Below are positions 1 to 8,119 of a stretch of DNA of 64,000 nucleotides, one piece after another. Source of the DNA: Actinomycetospora cinnamomea (GTDB taxonomy: Bacteria; Actinomycetota; Actinomycetes; Mycobacteriales; Pseudonocardiaceae); the NCBI RefSeq assembly GCF_003096675.1, contig NZ_QEKW01000003.1, forward strand, positions 62,001-126,000. The letters run 5' to 3'. The notes under the pieces were generated by a model, which saw nothing but the letters and a program-made list of their open reading frames with translations, did not search any database and was not told where the DNA came from. A program made the translations under genes and the position numbers. Within the stretch, counting starts at the first letter, position 1. Every line of letters starts with the position of its first letter.

Positions 1-38
1 TGCGTGATCTTCTGAGCTATAGCTCAGAAGATCACGCA
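1..38. repeat. Perfect 38-bp palindrome (copy A of a repeat family)
   Basis: Two 19-bp arms are perfect reverse complements with no loop; one arm begins TGCGTGATCTTCTGAGC. The same sequence, with a single mismatch over 43 bases, recurs at 62637-62679. On the minus strand it lies in the open egtC frame and encodes a peptide that does not resemble the EgtC family. The window starts at the second base of the motif as judged from the other copy, so a contig edge at a repeat is possible. Confidence 0.9.
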
Positions 39-195
39 CGTACCAGCCGACGCCGAACCCGTCGGCGTTGACGGTGCCGCCGCCACGCATGTCCGAAGGG
101 GCGTAGCTCTGCACCAGCAACGAGTGCGGCGGCTCGGTCACGACCGCGGCGAGCGTGACCGGCGTCGGGCCCAGGTGGGCCAGGTGGCGGCACAC
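1..195 (-). CDS. egtC: Gamma-glutamyl-hercynylcysteine sulfoxide amidohydrolase EgtC (partial, runs off window)
   Basis: EgtC is a class II glutamine amidotransferase-like hydrolase that removes the gamma-glutamyl group in ergothioneine synthesis. Only 65 codons are in the window. The GTG start at 193-195 gives M-C-R-H-L, so Cys2 becomes the N-terminal nucleophile after Met removal, and NADGFGVGWY at residues 43-52 matches the family's NADGWGVGF motif. The gene starts one base after the egtB stop, so it is translated with egtB. From about residue 53 the frame passes into the palindrome at 1-38 and encodes VRDLLSYSSEDHA, which does not look like EgtC. Either a repeat has entered the gene or the sequence is broken at the edge; the window cannot decide. 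The first 52 residues are secure. Confidence 0.8.
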   Translation of the reverse strand, partial: MCRHLAHLGPTPVTLAAVVTEPPHSLLVQSYAPSDMRGGGTVNADGFGVGWYVRDLLSYSSEDHA

Positions 196-196
196 G

Positions 197-1594
197 TCAG
201 GCGGACCGGGCGCAGCGGAAGCCGGAGAAGATCTGCCGGCGGATCGGCAGGTCCCAGTTGCGGAACGTCGTGCGGGCGTTGGGGGTGCCGACGCCGAACG
301 ACGACCCGCGCAGCATCCGGAAGTCGCCGCCGAAGAACACCTCGGAGTACTCCTTGTACGGGAACGGCTCGAACCCCGGGTAACCCTCGAACCCGGAGTC
401 GCACCACTCCCACACGTCGCCGACGAGCTGGTGCACGCCCAGCGGCGACGCGCCGGCCGGGTAGGCGCCGACCGGAGCGGGCTGCAGGTGACGCTGGTCG
501 AGGTTGGCGCGCTCGGGAGTGGGGTCCTCGTCGCCCCACGGGAAGCGCCGGGTGGTGCCCGTGGCGTGGTCGTAGCGGGCCGCGAACTCCCACTCGGCCT
601 CGGTGGGCAGGCGCTTGCCCGCCCACGCCGCGTAGGCCGCCGCCTCCCCGAAGCTCACGTGCAGCACCGGCTGGTCGGCCGGGATCTCCTCGCGCACCCC
701 GAACGACGTCCGGTACCAGCGCCCGTCCGCGCGCTCCCAGCTCATCGGCGCGGTCCAGCCCTCGGCCCGGATGTGCTCCCACCCCTCGGGCGACCACCAG
801 CGCGGGTCGTCGTACCCGCCGGCGTCGACGAACCGGGCGTACTCGGCGTTGGTCACCGGCGCCGCGTCGAGCCAGAAGTCGGCGACGCGCACGGGGTGCG
901 CGGGCTTCTCGTTGTCCAGCGCGAAGGGCTCGCTGGACGTGCCCATCAGGAACTCCGCGCCGGGGTGGAACACCTCCGTGCCGGGCAGGCCGCGGACGAC
1001 GGACGGCGGCGGCGGGTCGGCGTGCAGCACCGGCGCTCCGGCGCGGAGCTGGTGGGTGGCGAGCATCGTCTCCACGTGCTGCTGCTCGTGCTGGACGATC
1101 ATGCCGAACAGGAAGCCGCCGGCGAGCGTGCGGCGCTCGTCGAACGACGTCGCGTCGAGGTGGGCCAGCGCCCGCTCGCGCACGCGGTCGCCGTACACCC
1201 GCGCCTCGTCCGGATCGAGCAGCGGCAGCGCGGGCCGGCCGGCGCGCGGGTTGGTGAACGCGTCGTAGAGGTGGTCGACGTCCTCGCGCACGCCGTCGAC
1301 CAGGTCGGTGTCGGCCGCCCCGCGGCGCACCAGCCAGAAGTCCTCCATGTTCGCGATGTGCGCGACGTCCCAGTGGAACGGCGACATCAGCGGCGAGTGC
1401 TGGCGGGTGAAGTCGGCGTCGTCGGGGTCGAAGACGTCGTGGGTCAGCGCGCGGGTGCGGGCCCGGGCGGCCGCGAGCTCGGCGGCGAGGCGGCGACGGA
1501 GCGCGGCCCGTTCGGTGCCGCCGGGGCCGGTGCACGTGCTGGGGTCGGTGCTGGGGTCGGTGCTGGGGTCGGTGCTGGGGTCGGTGGCGGTCAC
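197..1594 (-). CDS. egtB: Hercynylcysteine sulfoxide synthase EgtB
   Basis: EgtB is a cytoplasmic non-heme iron enzyme that joins gamma-glutamylcysteine (or cysteine) to hercynine using O2. The 465-residue product has an N-terminal DinB-like domain with His74 (HWDVAHIAN) and the HEQQH motif at 169-173, which together fit the three-His iron site. A C-terminal FGE-sulfatase domain includes GDVWEWCDSGF and the final FSGFRCARS. The GTG start overlaps the egtA stop by 4 bases and follows a GGAGGTGA ribosome site. The extreme N-terminus is a fourfold TDPS repeat made by a 12-bp minisatellite, so the exact N-terminus may vary between strains. It lies between egtA and egtC; no egtD is in the window and it is presumably beyond the left edge. 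Confidence 0.95.
   Translation of the reverse strand: MTATDPSTDPSTDPSTDPSTCTGPGGTERAALRRRLAAELAAARARTRALTHDVFDPDDADFTRQHSPLMSPFHWDVAHIANMEDFWLVRRGAADTDLVDGVREDVDHLYDAFTNPRAGRPALPLLDPDEARVYGDRVRERALAHLDATSFDERRTLAGGFLFGMIVQHEQQHVETMLATHQLRAGAPVLHADPPPPSVVRGLPGTEVFHPGAEFLMGTSSEPFALDNEKPAHPVRVADFWLDAAPVTNAEYARFVDAGGYDDPRWWSPEGWEHIRAEGWTAPMSWERADGRWYRTSFGVREEIPADQPVLHVSFGEAAAYAAWAGKRLPTEAEWEFAARYDHATGTTRRFPWGDEDPTPERANLDQRHLQPAPVGAYPAGASPLGVHQLVGDVWEWCDSGFEGYPGFEPFPYKEYSEVFFGGDFRMLRGSSFGVGTPNARTTFRNWDLPIRRQIFSGFRCARSA
1536..1583. repeat. 12-bp tandem repeat, four copies, in the 5' end of egtB
   Basis: The unit GTGCTGGGGTCG (plus strand) is repeated four times without interruption. On the coding strand it gives in-frame TDPS repeats at the start of EgtB. 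Because the unit is a multiple of three, copy-number change would alter length but not frame. Confidence 0.9.
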
Positions 1595-3015
1595 GGTCGC
1601 TCACCTCCGGGTCGGGGGGCCGGTGACGGCTCGGTGTCGTCGGGATCGGGGGGCAGCTGGGTCTCGGCCTCGTCGAGGGGCTCGTCGGCCGGGCAGCGCC
1701 CGCGCAGGACGCGCCTGCTGATCACCCGTTCGACGAGTTCGCGGACGTCGTCGTCGAGGTCGGCGAACGCCGGCCCGGCCAGGGTGCGGTGGGCCTGGGT
1801 GAAGACCTCACCGGCGGCGCGGCGCAGCACCCGGTCGGCGAGCCCGTGGCGCGCCGCGGCGGTCCAGCGGCCGACCGCGGGCTCGGCGGCGGCGCGCGCC
1901 CGGGCGACGGTGTCGGCGTCGGACATCAGCGCGGCCACCACCACCAGCGGCACGACCCACTCGTCGCCGGCCTGCTGGTCGAGGTAGCGCACCTCGAGGT
2001 GGCCCTGCGGGCGCACCGGGGGGAACAGCGTCGTCAGGTGGTAGTCGAGGTCCGATCGCGTCGGCCCCGGGTCGAGGCGCCCGTCCATCCAGTCGGCGAA
2101 CGTGACGTCGGGCGCCGCCCACGAGGTGTCCGGGTCGTCGTCGCGGCGCACGCACAACAGCCGGGTGTCCAGGGCCCGGCGCGCGTAGTCCCGGGCGGGG
2201 TCGGCGCCGAGACGCTCGGGCGGGCAGGTGCGCTGTGGGTCGAGGGCCAGCCAGCTCGCCATGCGCGACGACTTCCACCCCGTGCGACGACCGTGGACGA
2301 CCGGGGAGTTGGCGAACGCGGCGAGCAGCACCGGCCCCAGCTCGTGCAGTGCCGCCCACCGGTGGGCGACGTCCGCGCCCTCGCCGGCGTCGACGCAGAC
2401 CTGCACCGCGGTGGTCGAGCACATCATGGTGCGCCCGTGGGGCCCGATGCGGTCGAAGGCGGCCTCCATCGCCGCGTACCGCGGGATCTGCAGGAGGCGC
2501 CGGGGCGGTCGGAGCGGGTCCCCGGCCCGCGGCACCGCCCTCAGGCCCTCGGTGGCGAGCAGCGTGCGCAGGGCCGCGGCGTCGACACGGACGGCGCGTA
2601 CGAGGTCGCCGACGCCGGGCAGGGGTGGGCTGGCGATCTCCACCTGGCCCCCCGGCTCGACGGTGAGCGTCCCGCCGGCGGGCAGCGGCAGGGATCCGGA
2701 GGTGGCGGGGGCCGGGTGCAGGTCCCGACGGGTGGCCGGCAGGGCGGCGAGGGTGGCCGGGGCGTGGGGCCCGAGGGCACGGGCGAGGGCGGCCGGGTCG
2801 AGGGGGCGGGTGGGGTCGTCGTCGTGGCGCACGAGCCACTCGAGCTCGGTGCCGACGAGCCGCGGCGGCCCGTGCTTGAAGCACACCGAGGCGACGTAGG
2901 CCTCCGCCGTCGCGCGGTCGCGCAGCGGCGACGCGGGGTCGGTCGGGATGCGATGGTGCGCGACCACGACCTCCGGAGCGCCCGGCGGGCGCGCGGAGTG
3001 GAGCGGAGCGTGCAC
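1591..3015 (-). CDS. egtA: Ergothioneine-pathway glutamate-cysteine ligase EgtA
   Basis: EgtA makes gamma-glutamylcysteine from glutamate, cysteine and ATP, the sulphur donor for EgtB. The 474-residue product looks like the GCS2-type ligases: GTELEWLVRH near residues 54-63 fits the substrate-binding GxExE-like motif, and later segments such as MMCSTTAVQVCVDAG and LEVRYLDQQ are typical. The GTG start at 3013-3015 has a good GAGGAGG site five bases upstream. It is first in the egtA-egtB-egtC operon and its stop overlaps the egtB start (GTGA). The promoter should lie in 3016-3146, where I could not pick out convincing boxes. Confidence 0.93.
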   Translation of the reverse strand: MHAPLHSARPPGAPEVVVAHHRIPTDPASPLRDRATAEAYVASVCFKHGPPRLVGTELEWLVRHDDDPTRPLDPAALARALGPHAPATLAALPATRRDLHPAPATSGSLPLPAGGTLTVEPGGQVEIASPPLPGVGDLVRAVRVDAAALRTLLATEGLRAVPRAGDPLRPPRRLLQIPRYAAMEAAFDRIGPHGRTMMCSTTAVQVCVDAGEGADVAHRWAALHELGPVLLAAFANSPVVHGRRTGWKSSRMASWLALDPQRTCPPERLGADPARDYARRALDTRLLCVRRDDDPDTSWAAPDVTFADWMDGRLDPGPTRSDLDYHLTTLFPPVRPQGHLEVRYLDQQAGDEWVVPLVVVAALMSDADTVARARAAAEPAVGRWTAAARHGLADRVLRRAAGEVFTQAHRTLAGPAFADLDDDVRELVERVISRRVLRGRCPADEPLDEAETQLPPDPDDTEPSPAPRPGGERP

Positions 3016-3146
3016 GGGGCCTCCTCGATGGACCGATGGACCGCCCGGTCATGTCCCGGAGGTCGCTGCGCACGGACTGCGGATCGACGCTACACGCGCC
3101 CCCCGTCACCCGCAGGGGTTCGACCGAGGACCGTCCGAGATGCGTA

Positions 3147-3163
3147 GATCACTGTGAGTGATC
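3147..3163. terminator. Short hairpin downstream of the ABC exporter
   Basis: GATCACT and AGTGATC pair around a 3-base loop just past the stop of the minus-strand exporter at 3166. There is no T-tract, as is common for hairpins in high-GC actinobacteria. It sits in the upstream region of egtA, so it probably insulates the two units. Confidence 0.5.
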
Positions 3164-3165
3164 GC

Positions 3166-5031
3166 TCATGCAGCGGACGGTGACGACGCGAACTGGGTGT
3201 GGTAGAGGTCGGCGTACCGCCCGCGCCGGCGGAGGAGCTCGTCGTGCGTCCCCTGCTCGACCACCCGCCCGTGCTCCACCACCGCGATCACGTCGGCGGA
3301 CCGCACCGTCGACAGCCGGTGCGCGATGACCACGGCCGTGCGCCCGACCAGCGCCTCCGACAGCGCCTCCTGCACGGCCTGCTCCGACTCCGAGTCGAGG
3401 TGGGCGGTCGCCTCGTCGAGGATCACCACCCGCGGGGAGGCGAGCAGCAGGCGCGCGATGGTCAGCCGCTGGCGCTCCCCGCCGGAGAGGCGATGGCCCC
3501 GCTCCCCCACCACGGTGTCCAGCCCGGCGGGCAGCTCGTCGAGCAGCTCGCCCAGGCGGGCCCGCACCATCGCCTCGCGCAGCTGCACGTCGGTCGCGTC
3601 CGGCGCCGCGTACAGGAGGTTGGCGCGCACCGTGTCGTGGAACAGGTGCCCGTCCTGGGTGACGACGCCGACCGCGCCGCGCAGGTCGGCGAAGGAGAGC
3701 TCGCGCACGTCCACCCCGCCGATCTCGATCACGCCCGAGTCGACGTCGTAGAGCCGGGGCAGCAGCGAGGCGATCGTCGACTTCCCCGCCCCCGACGGGC
3801 CCACGAGGGCGAGCATCCGGCCGGGCGCGACGGCGAGGTCGACACCGTGCAGCACCTCGTGCCCGGCGCGGTCGTCGAGGCGCGTGACCTCCTCCAGCGA
3901 GGCGAGCGACACCGCCGACGCCGAGGGGTAGGTGAAGTGCACGTCGTGCACCCGCACCCCCAGCGGGCCGTCGGGCAACGGCGCCGGGTGCGCGGGCTCG
4001 GTGAGCGCCGGCTGCAGGTCGAGCACCTCGAACACCCGCTCGAAGCTGACCAGCGCGCTCATGACGTCCACACGGGCGTTCGCCAGCGAGGTCAGCGGCG
4101 TGTAGAGGCGCGTGAGCAGCAGCGCGAGGCTGACGACCGTGCCCGCGTCCAGGCTGCCGGTGACTGCCAGCCACCCGCCCAGCCCGTAGACCAGCGCCGA
4201 GGCCAGCGCGGAGACGAGCGTCAGGCACGTCAGGAAGACGCGGTTGACCATCGCGGTGCGCACGCCCACCGCGCGCACCCGGTCCGCGCGCTCGCCGAAC
4301 TCGTCGGCCTCGGCCTCCGGGCGGCCGAACAGCTTGACCAGCGTCGCCCCGCCCGCGGAGAAGCGCTCGGTCATCTGCCCCGTCATCGCCGCGTTGAGGT
4401 CGGCCGACTCGCGCTGCAGCGCCGCGATGCGCCGGCCCATCCGCCGCGCGGGCAGCAGGAAGACCGGCAGCAGCACCAGCGCGAGCAGCGTCACCTGCCA
4501 GGCCAGAGCGAGCATGACGACGACGGCCAGCACGAGCTGGATGGCGTTGGTGACCAGGCCCGAGAGCGTCGAGGTGAACGCCCGCTGCGCGCCGATCACG
4601 TCGTTGTTGAGCCGGCTGACCAGCGACCCGGTCCGCGTGCGCGTGAAGAACGCGAGCGGCATGCGCTGCACGTGGGAGAACACCGCGAGACGCAGGTCGT
4701 AGATCAGGCCCTCGCCGATGCGCGAGGACAGCCAGCGCTCGACCAGCGTCACCCCGGCATCCACGACGGCCAGCCCCGCGATGACCAGGGCCAGCACGAC
4801 GACCACCGACGGCGCCGACGACCCCGTGATCGCCCGCACCACCTGCCCGGCGAGGACCGGCGTCGCGACACCGATCACCGCCGAGGCGGTCGCCAGCGTG
4901 AGGAACACCGCGAGCATCCGGTGGTGACGGCGCGCGAAGCGCCAGATCCGGGGCAGTGTGCCCCTCGGCACCGACCGCGGCAGGCCCTCGGCCCGGGCCG
5001 CGGACATCATCAACGACCAGGCGCCGTCCAT
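3166..5031 (-). CDS. ABC exporter, fused membrane and ATPase domains
   Basis: This half-size ABC exporter (621 residues) probably works as a homodimer pumping a lipid, peptide or drug out of the cell; the substrate cannot be told from sequence. The N-terminal half carries about six hydrophobic segments. The C-terminal ATPase has Walker A GPSGAGKST, signature LSGGERQRL, Walker B RVVILDEATAHLD and H-loop VVIAHRLSTV. The ATG at 5029-5031 has GAGGA nine bases upstream and lies about 32 nt after the predicted transcription start. The promoter at 5070-5100 is of MerR type, so the gene may be induced by the exported compound or a related stress. No MerR gene is in the window. Confidence 0.92.
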   Translation of the reverse strand: MDGAWSLMMSAARAEGLPRSVPRGTLPRIWRFARRHHRMLAVFLTLATASAVIGVATPVLAGQVVRAITGSSAPSVVVVLALVIAGLAVVDAGVTLVERWLSSRIGEGLIYDLRLAVFSHVQRMPLAFFTRTRTGSLVSRLNNDVIGAQRAFTSTLSGLVTNAIQLVLAVVVMLALAWQVTLLALVLLPVFLLPARRMGRRIAALQRESADLNAAMTGQMTERFSAGGATLVKLFGRPEAEADEFGERADRVRAVGVRTAMVNRVFLTCLTLVSALASALVYGLGGWLAVTGSLDAGTVVSLALLLTRLYTPLTSLANARVDVMSALVSFERVFEVLDLQPALTEPAHPAPLPDGPLGVRVHDVHFTYPSASAVSLASLEEVTRLDDRAGHEVLHGVDLAVAPGRMLALVGPSGAGKSTIASLLPRLYDVDSGVIEIGGVDVRELSFADLRGAVGVVTQDGHLFHDTVRANLLYAAPDATDVQLREAMVRARLGELLDELPAGLDTVVGERGHRLSGGERQRLTIARLLLASPRVVILDEATAHLDSESEQAVQEALSEALVGRTAVVIAHRLSTVRSADVIAVVEHGRVVEQGTHDELLRRRGRYADLYHTQFASSPSAA

Positions 5032-5069
5032 CGCTCGCCGTCCTCACGCTCGTCGGACCGTGTGCCCCG

Positions 5070-5100
5070 AGCGTGCGACCTCGAGCAATGTCGAGGTCAA
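5070..5100 (-). promoter_or_regulatory. MerR-type operator-promoter of the ABC exporter
   Basis: On the minus strand a -35 box TTGACC (5095-5100) is separated by 19 bp from a weak -10 CACGCT (5070-5075). The spacer region is covered by a perfect 8-bp inverted repeat, GACCTCGA and TCGAGGTC, with a 6-base centre (5077-5098). A dyad within an over-long 19-bp spacer is the signature of promoters untwisted by MerR-family activators such as SoxR, CueR and TipA. The predicted start site is about 32 nt before the exporter ATG. Regulator identity is unknown. Confidence 0.65.
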
Positions 5101-5175
5101 GCACCCGCGCCACGGGGCCGGCGTGTGGTGTCCACCGGGTCCGTGGGCGGGTGTACCCCCCGTCCGGGCGCCGCG

Positions 5176-5385
5176 CTACTTCTTCTTCGTGCGCGTGGCG
5201 CCACCGCGCCCGCGCAGCGTGACGCCGGACTCCGACAGGACACGGTGCACGAACCCGTACGAGCGCCCGGTCGACTCGGCCAGCGAGCGGATGCTCGCGC
5301 CCTTCTCGTACTTCTTCTTCAGGTCCGTGGCGAGCTTGTCACGCTGGGTGCCGGTGATGCGCGCACCCTTCTTCAGATCGGCCAT
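5176..5385 (-). CDS. Small helix-turn-helix protein
   Basis: The product has 69 residues and is very basic. Residues about 28-52 (GASIRSLAESTGRSYGFVHRVL) read as a helix-turn-helix of the kind found in resolvase and sigma-like proteins, followed by a basic tail ending in RTKKK. Similar small DNA-binding proteins are common in actinobacteria, and in mycobacteria a small putative regulator lies beside the ABC-F gene, as here. The start is the ATG at 5383-5385. The much longer frame through it (to 6480) is a shadow of the ABC-F gene. Its targets are unknown. Confidence 0.8.
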   Translation of the reverse strand: MADLKKGARITGTQRDKLATDLKKKYEKGASIRSLAESTGRSYGFVHRVLSESGVTLRGRGGATRTKKK

Positions 5386-5555
5386 CTCGATCCCACCCCT
5401 CGTCCGACCTCGGGTCGCCGGTCGAACCATGATGATCGGCGCAAGCAGTGTGCGCCACGGCACACTTCTCGTGATCGGTAAGCGGTTCGGCCGATCGGAG
5501 TGATCTCCATGGCCTTGCAGAGCAGCGGGAACGCCGTGTTCGGCTCGTTCTCCTG

Positions 5556-7181
5556 CTACGCGAGCTCGACGAGTTCGAGGTGCTCGGCGGAGAAGTGGTC
5601 CTCGGTGCCGTCGGGAAGCAGGATGACCCGTTCGGGTTCGAGGGCCTCGACCGCGCCGGGGTCGTGGGTGACCAGCACGACCGCGCCCTCGAAGCGGCGC
5701 AGCGCGTCGAGGACCTTCTCGCGGCTGGCCGGGTCGAGGTTGTTGGTGGGCTCGTCGAGCAGCAGCACGTTCGCCGCGCTGGACACCAGCCCCGCCAGCG
5801 CCAGGCGGGTGCGCTCTCCGCCGGAGAGGGTGCCCGCGGGCTGGTCGAGCTGCTCGCCGGTGAACAGGAACGCCCCCAGCAGCGTGCGTAGCTGCTGCTC
5901 GCCGGTGTCCGGGGCGGCGCTGCGCGCGTTCTCCCACACCGTGCGGTCCATCTCGAGGGTGTCGTGCTCCTGGGCGAAGTAGCCGGTGCGCAACCCGTGC
6001 CCGGCCACGACCTGCCCGGTGTCGGGGTGCTCGGCACCGGCCAGGATCCGCAGCAGCGTGGTCTTCCCCGCCCCGTTCAGCCCCAGGATCACCACCCGCG
6101 AACCCCGGTCCACGGCCAGGTCGACCCCGGTGAACACCTCCAGCGACCCGTAGGTCTTCGACAAGCCCGCCGCGGTCATCGGCACCCGCCCGCACGCCGC
6201 CGGCGCCGGGAACCGGATGTGGGCCACCTTGTCCTCGACCCGCTGCTCGTCCAGCCCGTCGAGCATCGCCTGCGCCCGACGCGCCATCTGCTTGGCCGCC
6301 ACCGCCTTCGTGGCCTTGGCGCCCATCTTCGCGGCCTGGGCCTGCAACGCCCCGGCCTTCTTCTCCGCGTTGGCCCGCTCCCGGCGCCGGCGGGCCTCGT
6401 CGTCGGCGCGGGCCTGCTGGTACTTGACCCAGCCCATGTTGTAGACGTCGAGCTCGCCGCGGGTGGCATCCAGCAACCACACCTTGTTCACCACCGCCTC
6501 GATCAACGCGGTGTCGTGACTGATCACCACCAACCCACCCTCGTGGGCCAGCAGGAACGAGCGCAGCCAGGCGATCGAGTCGGCGTCGAGATGGTTGGTC
6601 GGCTCGTCGAGCAGCAACGTCGTGCCCGCGTTCCCCCCCGAGTCACCCGAGGCCGCGAACAGGATCCGGGCCAGCTCGACCCGGCGGCGCTGACCCCCCG
6701 ACAACGTGCCCAACGGCTGGCCCAGCACCCGGTCGGGCAGCCCCAGGTTCGCGCAGATCCGCCCCGCCTCGCTCTCCGCGGCGTACCCACCCAGATCGGC
6801 GAAGCGCTCCTCGAGCCGCCCGTAGCGCGCGATCGCCCGGTCCCGCGCCGCGTCGTCGGCCAGCTCGGCCATCGCGCTCTGGGTCTTCTCCATCTGCCGC
6901 AGCAGATCATCCAGCCCCCGCGCCGACAGGACCCGATCCCGCGCCAGCACCGTCAGATCCCCCTCCCGGGGATCCTGCGGCAGATAGCCCACCGGCCCGG
7001 TCGCACGAACCTCCCCGCCGTAGGGCTCACCCACCCCGGCCAGGCTGCGCAACGTCGTCGTCTTGCCCGCCCCGTTACGCCCCACCAACCCAATCCGATC
7101 CCCCGGCTGCACCCGCAGGGTCGCGCCGGACAGCAGAACCCGCGAGCCGGCACGCAGCTCGAGATCGGACGCGGTGATCAC
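5556..7181 (-). CDS. ABC-F family ATPase
   Basis: ABC-F proteins are soluble twin-ATPase proteins that act on the ribosome, in translation quality control or in protection from antibiotics. The 541-residue product has two ATPase modules. The first has Walker A GRNGAGKTTT, signature LSGGQRRRV and Walker B LLLDEPTNHLD. The second has GLNGAGKTTL, LSGGERTRL and LLLDEPTNNLD. A charged Ala/Arg/Lys-rich linker separates them, and there are no membrane segments. I start at the GTG 7179-7181 (V-ITASDLELR), where family similarity begins; it has no clear ribosome site. A TACACT -10 box lies about 60 bases upstream. It could be a resistance protein, but the sequence alone does not show it. Confidence 0.9.
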   Translation of the reverse strand: MITASDLELRAGSRVLLSGATLRVQPGDRIGLVGRNGAGKTTTLRSLAGVGEPYGGEVRATGPVGYLPQDPREGDLTVLARDRVLSARGLDDLLRQMEKTQSAMAELADDAARDRAIARYGRLEERFADLGGYAAESEAGRICANLGLPDRVLGQPLGTLSGGQRRRVELARILFAASGDSGGNAGTTLLLDEPTNHLDADSIAWLRSFLLAHEGGLVVISHDTALIEAVVNKVWLLDATRGELDVYNMGWVKYQQARADDEARRRRERANAEKKAGALQAQAAKMGAKATKAVAAKQMARRAQAMLDGLDEQRVEDKVAHIRFPAPAACGRVPMTAAGLSKTYGSLEVFTGVDLAVDRGSRVVILGLNGAGKTTLLRILAGAEHPDTGQVVAGHGLRTGYFAQEHDTLEMDRTVWENARSAAPDTGEQQLRTLLGAFLFTGEQLDQPAGTLSGGERTRLALAGLVSSAANVLLLDEPTNNLDPASREKVLDALRRFEGAVVLVTHDPGAVEALEPERVILLPDGTEDHFSAEHLELVELA

Positions 7182-7286
7182 AGGGAGGAGTCCTCGACGA
7201 GGTCGGGTGCGGGCGGGACGGACGCCGCGCGGACCCCTCCAGTGTAGGCGACCGGCCCCGTCGTCCCGGCCGCCTAGGGTGCGCCC
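7182..7286. promoter_or_regulatory. Divergent promoter region, ABC-F gene / SDR gene
   Basis: The region lies between two divergent genes. On the plus strand TAGGGT (7275-7280) ends six bases before the SDR ATG, which fits leaderless transcription. On the minus strand TACACT (7241-7246) is a good -10 for the ABC-F gene. No clear -35 boxes were seen. Confidence 0.5.
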
Positions 7287-8060
7287 ATGACCGACGCCAC
7301 CCCTCCCGCGCCCGATCTCGCCGGCCGTGTCGCCCTCGTCACCGGCGCCAGCCGCGGCATCGGACTGGGCGTCGCTCGCCACCTGCTCGAGCGGGGCGCC
7401 TCGGTGACGATCACCGCCCGCAAGCGCCCGGAGCTCGAGGAGGCGGCAGCCTCCCTGGGCGCCCCCGACCGGGTGCTCGCCGTCCCCGGCAACGCGGGCG
7501 ACGCGGCCGCGCGGGCGGCGGCGGTCGACGCCACGGTCGAGCGCTTCGGCGCCCTGGACGTCCTGGTCAACAACACCGGCATCAACCCGCACTACGGCCC
7601 CCTCGTGCAGGCCGACCTCGGGGCGGTCTCCAAGACGTTCGAGGTCAACGTGGTCGCCGCGCTCGGCTTCGTGCAGGAGGCCCACCGGGCCTGGATGGGC
7701 GCGCACGGCGGCGCGATCGTCAACATGGCCTCGGTCGGCGGGCTGCGGTCGAGCGGCGTGATCGGCGCGTACGGGGCGTCGAAGGCCGCGCTCATCCGGC
7801 TGACCGAGGAGCTGGCCTGGGAGCTCGGCCCGACGATCCGCGTCAACGCCGTGGCGCCCGCCGTGGTCAGGACCCGGTTCGCGGAGGCGCTCTACGCCCA
7901 CGGCGAGGACGAGGTCGCCGGGCGCTACCCGATGCGCCGCCTCGGGACTCCCGAGGACGTCGCCGCGCTCGTCGGCTTCCTCGTCTCCGACGCCGCGTCC
8001 TGGATCACCGGGGAGACCGTTCGGGTGGACGGCGGCCTCCTCGCGACAGGCAGCACGTGA
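7287..8060 (+). CDS. Short-chain dehydrogenase/reductase
   Basis: This is a classical SDR of 257 residues, an NAD(P)-dependent oxidoreductase of unknown substrate. The cofactor motif TGASRGIG is at residues 19-26, NNTG at 95-98, the catalytic Ser is near 149, and Tyr162-x-x-x-Lys166 (YGASK) is intact. The C-terminus ITGETVRVDGG is typical of FabG-like members. The ATG is six bases after a TAGGGT -10 box, suggesting a leaderless mRNA. It stands apart from the next gene by 59 bases and diverges from the ABC-F gene. Confidence 0.9.
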   Translation: MTDATPPAPDLAGRVALVTGASRGIGLGVARHLLERGASVTITARKRPELEEAAASLGAPDRVLAVPGNAGDAAARAAAVDATVERFGALDVLVNNTGINPHYGPLVQADLGAVSKTFEVNVVAALGFVQEAHRAWMGAHGGAIVNMASVGGLRSSGVIGAYGASKAALIRLTEELAWELGPTIRVNAVAPAVVRTRFAEALYAHGEDEVAGRYPMRRLGTPEDVAALVGFLVSDAASWITGETVRVDGGLLATGST

Positions 8061-8119
8061 GCCCACGAGCACCACAGGCCGGTCCGGGCAGAATGGGGGT
8101 GATCGGGAGGTGGAGCCGC

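Noticed and set aside
124..1987. Long plus-strand frames opposite the egt genes
   Set aside because: They are Arg/Pro/Gly-rich frames antisense to clear egtB and egtA coding sequence, a usual by-product of very high GC.
5176..6480. 434-residue minus frame covering the small HTH gene and part of the ABC-F gene
   Set aside because: Only its last 69 codons look like protein; the rest is an off-frame shadow of the ABC-F gene.
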